Origin: Gammaproteobacteria bacterium | Lineage (GTDB): Bacteria > Pseudomonadota > Gammaproteobacteria > Steroidobacterales > BM003 | Assembly: GCA_026193125.1 (NCBI GenBank) | Contig: JAPHSC010000245.1 | Location: 1-7,701 of the forward strand | Reading direction: 5' to 3' | DNA length: 7,701 bases | Part shown: positions 5,294 to 7,701 of the stretch, piece after piece | Layout: each line of letters begins with the position of its first letter | Numbering within the stretch: the stretch's first letter is position 1 | Notes under the pieces: generated by a model | Seen by the model: the letters and a program-made list of their open reading frames with translations, nothing else | The model's database searches: none | What the model was told of the DNA's origin: nothing | Translations under genes and position numbers: made by a program

Positions 5294-6604
5294 TCAGGAA
5301 GCAGAACCGGCGGGCCGCTGTTTCACAACAACGTCCAGATCGCTTTCCTCCGTCTCGTAAATCACGTAAGGCGTGGTATCGCCATCGACCACCGCCTCGT
5401 CCACGACCACCTTGGTGGCTCCGGTCGCCGACGGCAGGTCATACATCGTATCCAGCAGCACGTTTTCCAGGATGGTACGCAGACCACGGGCACCGGTCTT
5501 GCGCGCCATCGCCTTCTTGGCCACCGCCTTGAGGGCTTCTTCCCGGAAATCCAGCTCTACGCCTTCCATTTCGAACAAGCGCTTGTACTGCTTGGTCAGG
5601 GCGTTCTTGGGCTGCACCAGGATACTCACCAGGGCATCCTCGTCCAGTTCTTCCAGGGTGGCCACCACTGGCAGACGACCCACGAACTCGGGGATCAGGC
5701 CATATTTGACCAGGTCTTCGGGCTCGACATCATGGAACAACTCGCCCACGTTGAGGCTGGCCTCGGCGCTCTTGACCTCGGCCATGAAGCCCATACCGCC
5801 CTTGGTTGAACGACTGGAGATGATTTTCTCGAGGCCGGCGAATGCGCCGCCACAGATAAACAGGATATTGGAGGTGTCCACCTGCAGGAATTCCTGTTGC
5901 GGATGCTTGCGTCCACCCTGGGGCGGGACCGAGGCCACGGTGCCTTCGATCAGCTTCAACAGGGCCTGCTGCACGCCCTCTCCCGACACGTCACGGGTAA
6001 TCGAGGGGTTGTCGGACTTGCGAGAAATCTTGTCGATTTCATCGATGTAGACGATGCCGGTCTGGGCCTTCTCCACATCGTAATCGCACTTCTGCAACAG
6101 TTTCTGAATGATATTCTCGACATCCTCACCTACATAGCCGGCCTCGGTAAGGGTGGTGGCGTCGGCAATGGTGAAGGGCACGTTCAACAAACGCGCCAGG
6201 GTCTCGGCCAGCAAGGTCTTGCCACAGCCGGTGGGTCCGATCAGCAGGATGTTGCTCTTGGACAGCTCCACCTCATCCTTGTACTTCTCGGAGCCCTTGT
6301 TCTCCAGGCGCTTGTAGTGGTTGTACACCGCCACGGAGAGAATTTTCTTGGCCTTTTTCTGACCGATTACGTACTCGTCAAGCACTGCGTTGATTTCATG
6401 CGGCTTGGGCAGCTGGTCGCCGCTGCTCTCTGCACGCTCGTCGAGTTCCTCCCGAATGATGTCGTTGCACAGCTCCACGCATTCATCGCAGATGAACACC
6501 GAGGGACCCGCAATGAGCTTGCGCACTTCATGCTGGCTCTTGCCACAGAAGGAGCAATACAGCAGCTTGCCGTCGTCCGATTTGCCTCGCGTGTCGCCAG
6601 TCAT
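5294..6604 (-). CDS. clpX: ClpX, ATPase and substrate-recognition subunit of the ClpXP protease
   Basis: Seen: 436 residues (E. coli 424). The N-terminal zinc domain has Cys17, Cys20, Cys39 and Cys42. The AAA+ module has Walker A GPTGCGKT (123-130), pore loop GYVG (156-159), Walker B VYIDEID (185-191), RKH pore loop (232-234), the ClpP-docking loop MGF (271-273), box VII arginine in EFVGRLP (Arg310) and sensor-2 GARGLR (371-376). Known: a cytosolic hexamer that unfolds ssrA-tagged and other substrates and threads them into ClpP; it also acts alone as an unfoldase. Start: ATG at 6604 with GAGG 6 bases upstream, matching the family N-terminus. An in-frame TTG at 6649 would add 15 residues but has no ribosome site. 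Odd: the docking loop is MGF rather than E. coli IGF. Context: 141 bases after clpP, so probably an operon with it, perhaps with an internal promoter. Confidence 0.98.
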   Translation of the reverse strand: MTGDTRGKSDDGKLLYCSFCGKSQHEVRKLIAGPSVFICDECVELCNDIIREELDERAESSGDQLPKPHEINAVLDEYVIGQKKAKKILSVAVYNHYKRLENKGSEKYKDEVELSKSNILLIGPTGCGKTLLAETLARLLNVPFTIADATTLTEAGYVGEDVENIIQKLLQKCDYDVEKAQTGIVYIDEIDKISRKSDNPSITRDVSGEGVQQALLKLIEGTVASVPPQGGRKHPQQEFLQVDTSNILFICGGAFAGLEKIISSRSTKGGMGFMAEVKSAEASLNVGELFHDVEPEDLVKYGLIPEFVGRLPVVATLEELDEDALVSILVQPKNALTKQYKRLFEMEGVELDFREEALKAVAKKAMARKTGARGLRTILENVLLDTMYDLPSATGATKVVVDEAVVDGDTTPYVIYETEESDLDVVVKQRPAGSAS

Positions 6605-6653
6605 TGGAATCCTCAAGTAGTCGACTTTCGAACCATGTTCCAGGATCAACGTT

Positions 6654-6683
6654 TATATATCACGCCGGACCCCTCACATGCAA
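6654..6683 (-). promoter_or_regulatory. Weak candidate internal promoter for clpX
   Basis: On the minus strand TTGCAT (6683-6678, 3 of 6) is followed after 18 bases by TATATA (6659-6654), within an AT-rich TATATAAA stretch; the TATAAA alternative (6657-6652) lacks a well-placed -35. It would start transcription close to 6647 and give a leader of about 43 nt. It is supported mainly by the -10 region. Confidence 0.3.
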
Positions 6684-6692
6684 AGAAATAAG

Positions 6693-6715
6693 CATAATGG
6701 AGTTTCGCCATTATG
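6693..6715 (-). other. Perfect 8-bp stem-loop between clpP and clpX
   Basis: CATAATGG (6693-6700) and CCATTATG (6708-6715) are perfect inverted copies around a 7-base loop. On the minus strand the stem is followed by CTTATTTCTTT, which is T-rich but interrupted, so partial termination or RNA processing is possible. The AT-rich stem argues against a strong terminator. Confidence 0.5.
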
Positions 6716-6725
6716 ATTATATCTA

Positions 6726-6739
6726 TATGTTTTTACATA
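6726..6739 (-). other. Short AT-rich hairpin just after clpP
   Basis: TATGT (6726-6730) and ACATA (6735-6739) pair around a TTTT loop, 6 bases after the clpP stop. The 5-bp AT-rich stem is weak alone. It is notable only because a second hairpin follows 10 bases further downstream. Confidence 0.25.
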
Positions 6740-6745
6740 AGTTTT

Positions 6746-7363
6746 TTATTTGGACTCAGGGTCTGGCAAGCGCTTCTCAAGCACATGGTCAATGAGACCG
6801 TACTCAACTGCCTCGGCTGCGCTCATAAACCGGTCGCGATCCGTGTCGGTCTCAATCTTGCTGATTGGCTGGCCGGTGTGGCTGGCCAGGATGCGATTCA
6901 GCTGGTCGCGCACCTTCAGCACTTCCTTGGCGTGGATATCAATATCCGAGGCCTGGCCCTGGTAGCCGCCCATGGGCTGGTGGATCATGGAGCGCGAGTG
7001 CGGCAAGGCATAACGCTTGCCCTTTTGGCCGCCGGCCAGCAGGACTGCGCCCATGCTGGCTGCCTGGCCCACGCAGATCGTGCTCACGTCAGGCCGAATG
7101 TACTGCATGGTGTCATAGACCGAGAGCCCGGCGCTGACAGAACCGCCCGGAGAGTTGATATACAGGTGGATATCCTTTTCGGGGTTTTCCGACTCCAGGA
7201 ACAGCAACTGGGCAACCACCAGGTTGCACACGTGGTCCTCGACCTGGCCCACCAGGAAGACCACCCGCTCCTTCAGCAGACGCGAGAAGATATCGTAGGA
7301 GCGCTCACCACGTGCGGTCTGCTCGACCACCATGGGAACCAGGGTCTGTGCCGTTATGTCCAT
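6746..7363 (-). CDS. clpP: ClpP, proteolytic subunit of the Clp protease
   Basis: Seen: 205 residues (E. coli precursor 207). The catalytic triad is Ser103 in GQAASMG, His128 in MIHQP and Asp177 in TDRDRF, each 6 above the mature E. coli numbering (Ser97, His122, Asp171). The oxyanion-hole segment is INSPGGSV (69-76). The mature N-terminus should begin near TLVPMVVEQ, so only about 6-7 residues would be removed, against 14 in E. coli. Known: two heptamer rings form a closed barrel with serine-protease sites inside; ClpX (and ClpA) feed it unfolded proteins. Start: ATG at 7363 with GAGG 8 bases upstream. Context: tig lies 135 bases upstream and clpX 141 bases downstream, the usual arrangement. 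Regulation: I see no sigma-32 match upstream, only a TACAAT -10-like hexamer without a good -35. Confidence 0.98.
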   Translation of the reverse strand: MDITAQTLVPMVVEQTARGERSYDIFSRLLKERVVFLVGQVEDHVCNLVVAQLLFLESENPEKDIHLYINSPGGSVSAGLSVYDTMQYIRPDVSTICVGQAASMGAVLLAGGQKGKRYALPHSRSMIHQPMGGYQGQASDIDIHAKEVLKVRDQLNRILASHTGQPISKIETDTDRDRFMSAAEAVEYGLIDHVLEKRLPDPESK

Positions 7364-7397
7364 TCAGGGAGCCTCATATTTATTCTGGACGAAGTAG

Positions 7398-7403
7398 ATT
7401 GTA
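7398..7403 (-). promoter_or_regulatory. Possible -10 element for clpP
   Basis: On the minus strand TACAAT (7403-7398) matches the sigma-70 -10 consensus at 5 of 6 positions and lies 34 bases before the clpP ATG, a plausible leader. No convincing -35 is found 16-19 bases upstream, and there is no extended -10 TG. Treat it as a hint only. Confidence 0.25.
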
Positions 7404-7467
7404 AGCGAAAAAGGTCAGATGCACGCGCAAGATAGCAATTCGTGAATTGATCAAGACGGCTTCTCCA

Positions 7468-7490
7468 GACTCCCGGCAGGGCCAGGCGTC
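7468..7490 (-). other. Stem-loop after tig
   Basis: GCCAGGCGTC (7481-7490) and GACTCCCGGC (7468-7477) form a 10-position stem in the minus-strand RNA, with one mismatch, one G-U pair and a 3-base loop. It lies 8 bases after the tig stop. No T-tract follows, so it is more likely a 3'-end protecting or processing structure than an intrinsic terminator. Confidence 0.35.
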
Positions 7491-7498
7491 AGCGCGGC

Positions 7499-7701
7499 CT
7501 ATTCAGCTTCCAGTTTCATTAACTCTTTGAAGGTAGTCTGTTTCTCAGACACGCTGGCCTGCTCAAGCAACCAGTCCACCACCTGCTCTTCCATGACCAG
7601 GTTCTGGACCTGGCCCATGGCCTTGGCATTGCTGCGATACATCTTGATCATATTCTCGGCGTCGTCGTAGTCAGCCGTCAGCTGCACCAGTTTTTCATCC
7701 A
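7499..7701 (-). CDS. tig: Trigger factor, C-terminal end (5' part outside window)
   Basis: Seen: the last 66 residues up to TAG at 7501-7499, with the frame open to the window edge. The fragment runs from DEKLVQLTADYDD to TTFKELMKLEAE and matches the end of E. coli trigger factor closely, including LVMEEQVVDWLL (E. coli-like NVALEEQAVEAVL) and the TTFxELM close. Known: trigger factor is a ribosome-associated chaperone; this helical C-terminal part belongs to the chaperone body that cradles nascent chains. The ribosome-binding N-terminal domain and the FKBP-like isomerase domain lie outside the window. It is upstream of clpP, as in E. coli. The identity rests on the tail sequence plus gene order. 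Confidence 0.93.
   Translation of the reverse strand, partial: DEKLVQLTADYDDAENMIKMYRSNAKAMGQVQNLVMEEQVVDWLLEQASVSEKQTTFKELMKLEAE

Noticed and set aside
6605..6649. Longer ClpX with 15 extra N-terminal residues from TTG at 6649
   Set aside because: TTG start without a Shine-Dalgarno, and the extra residues do not match ClpX. ATG at 6604 has GAGG at good spacing and the family N-terminus.
5897..7435. Long plus-strand frames opposite clpX (5897-6691) and clpP (6713-7435)
   Set aside because: Both mirror conserved Clp genes, with no recognisable domain and no plausible start signal. They are antisense shadows.
1..7701. Mobile elements, CRISPR arrays, phage or defence genes
   Set aside because: Looked for tandem spaced repeats, transposase or integrase motifs and terminal inverted repeats and found none. 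Gene order and content are those of a core chromosomal locus. The tRNA pair could be an integration site in principle, but no attachment-like duplication is seen.

Overview
This window is the conserved protein-quality-control locus of a gammaproteobacterium. Every recognisable gene lies on the minus strand, in the transcriptional order tig (3' end only), clpP, clpX, lon, hupB, tRNA-Val, tRNA-Asp, ppiD (C-terminal end cut off by the window edge). The order tig-clpP-clpX-lon-hupB-ppiD is the same as in Escherichia coli. The E. coli-like HU, ClpX and Lon proteins point to Gammaproteobacteria. The tRNA pair between hupB and ppiD, and a PpiD less like the E. coli one, suggest a non-enteric member. 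I cannot name the genus.

Layout from high to low coordinates (direction of transcription). Bases 7701-7499 hold the C-terminus of trigger factor. A 135-base gap with a stem-loop leads to clpP (7363-6746). An AT-rich 141-base gap with two hairpins separates clpP from clpX (6604-5294). A 154-base gap carries a near-consensus heat-shock (sigma-32) promoter and a leader hairpin for lon (5139-2692), which ends at a strong intrinsic terminator. The 413 bases between lon and hupB contain no credible gene. They hold a strong sigma-70 promoter, an imperfect inverted repeat, two abutting palindromes, and a leader of about 155 nt with a terminator-like hairpin just before hupB (2278-2006). tRNA-Val(UAC) and tRNA-Asp(GUC) follow 30 bases after hupB and are 5 bases apart. 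A perfect terminator closes that unit before ppiD (1670 to the window edge).

The products work together on protein folding and turnover. Trigger factor binds nascent chains. ClpX unfolds and ClpP degrades tagged or damaged cytosolic proteins. Lon is an independent AAA+ protease that removes misfolded proteins and also degrades HU in E. coli. HU is a nucleoid protein. PpiD is an inner-membrane-anchored periplasmic chaperone near the Sec translocon.

I looked for an undescribed system and did not find one: the coding content is core housekeeping. The signals worth a second look are non-coding (hupB leader and upstream region, lon leader, clpP-clpX gap), plus a few protein details: parvulin histidines kept in PpiD, an MGF ClpP-docking loop in ClpX, and a polar C-terminal tail on Lon.
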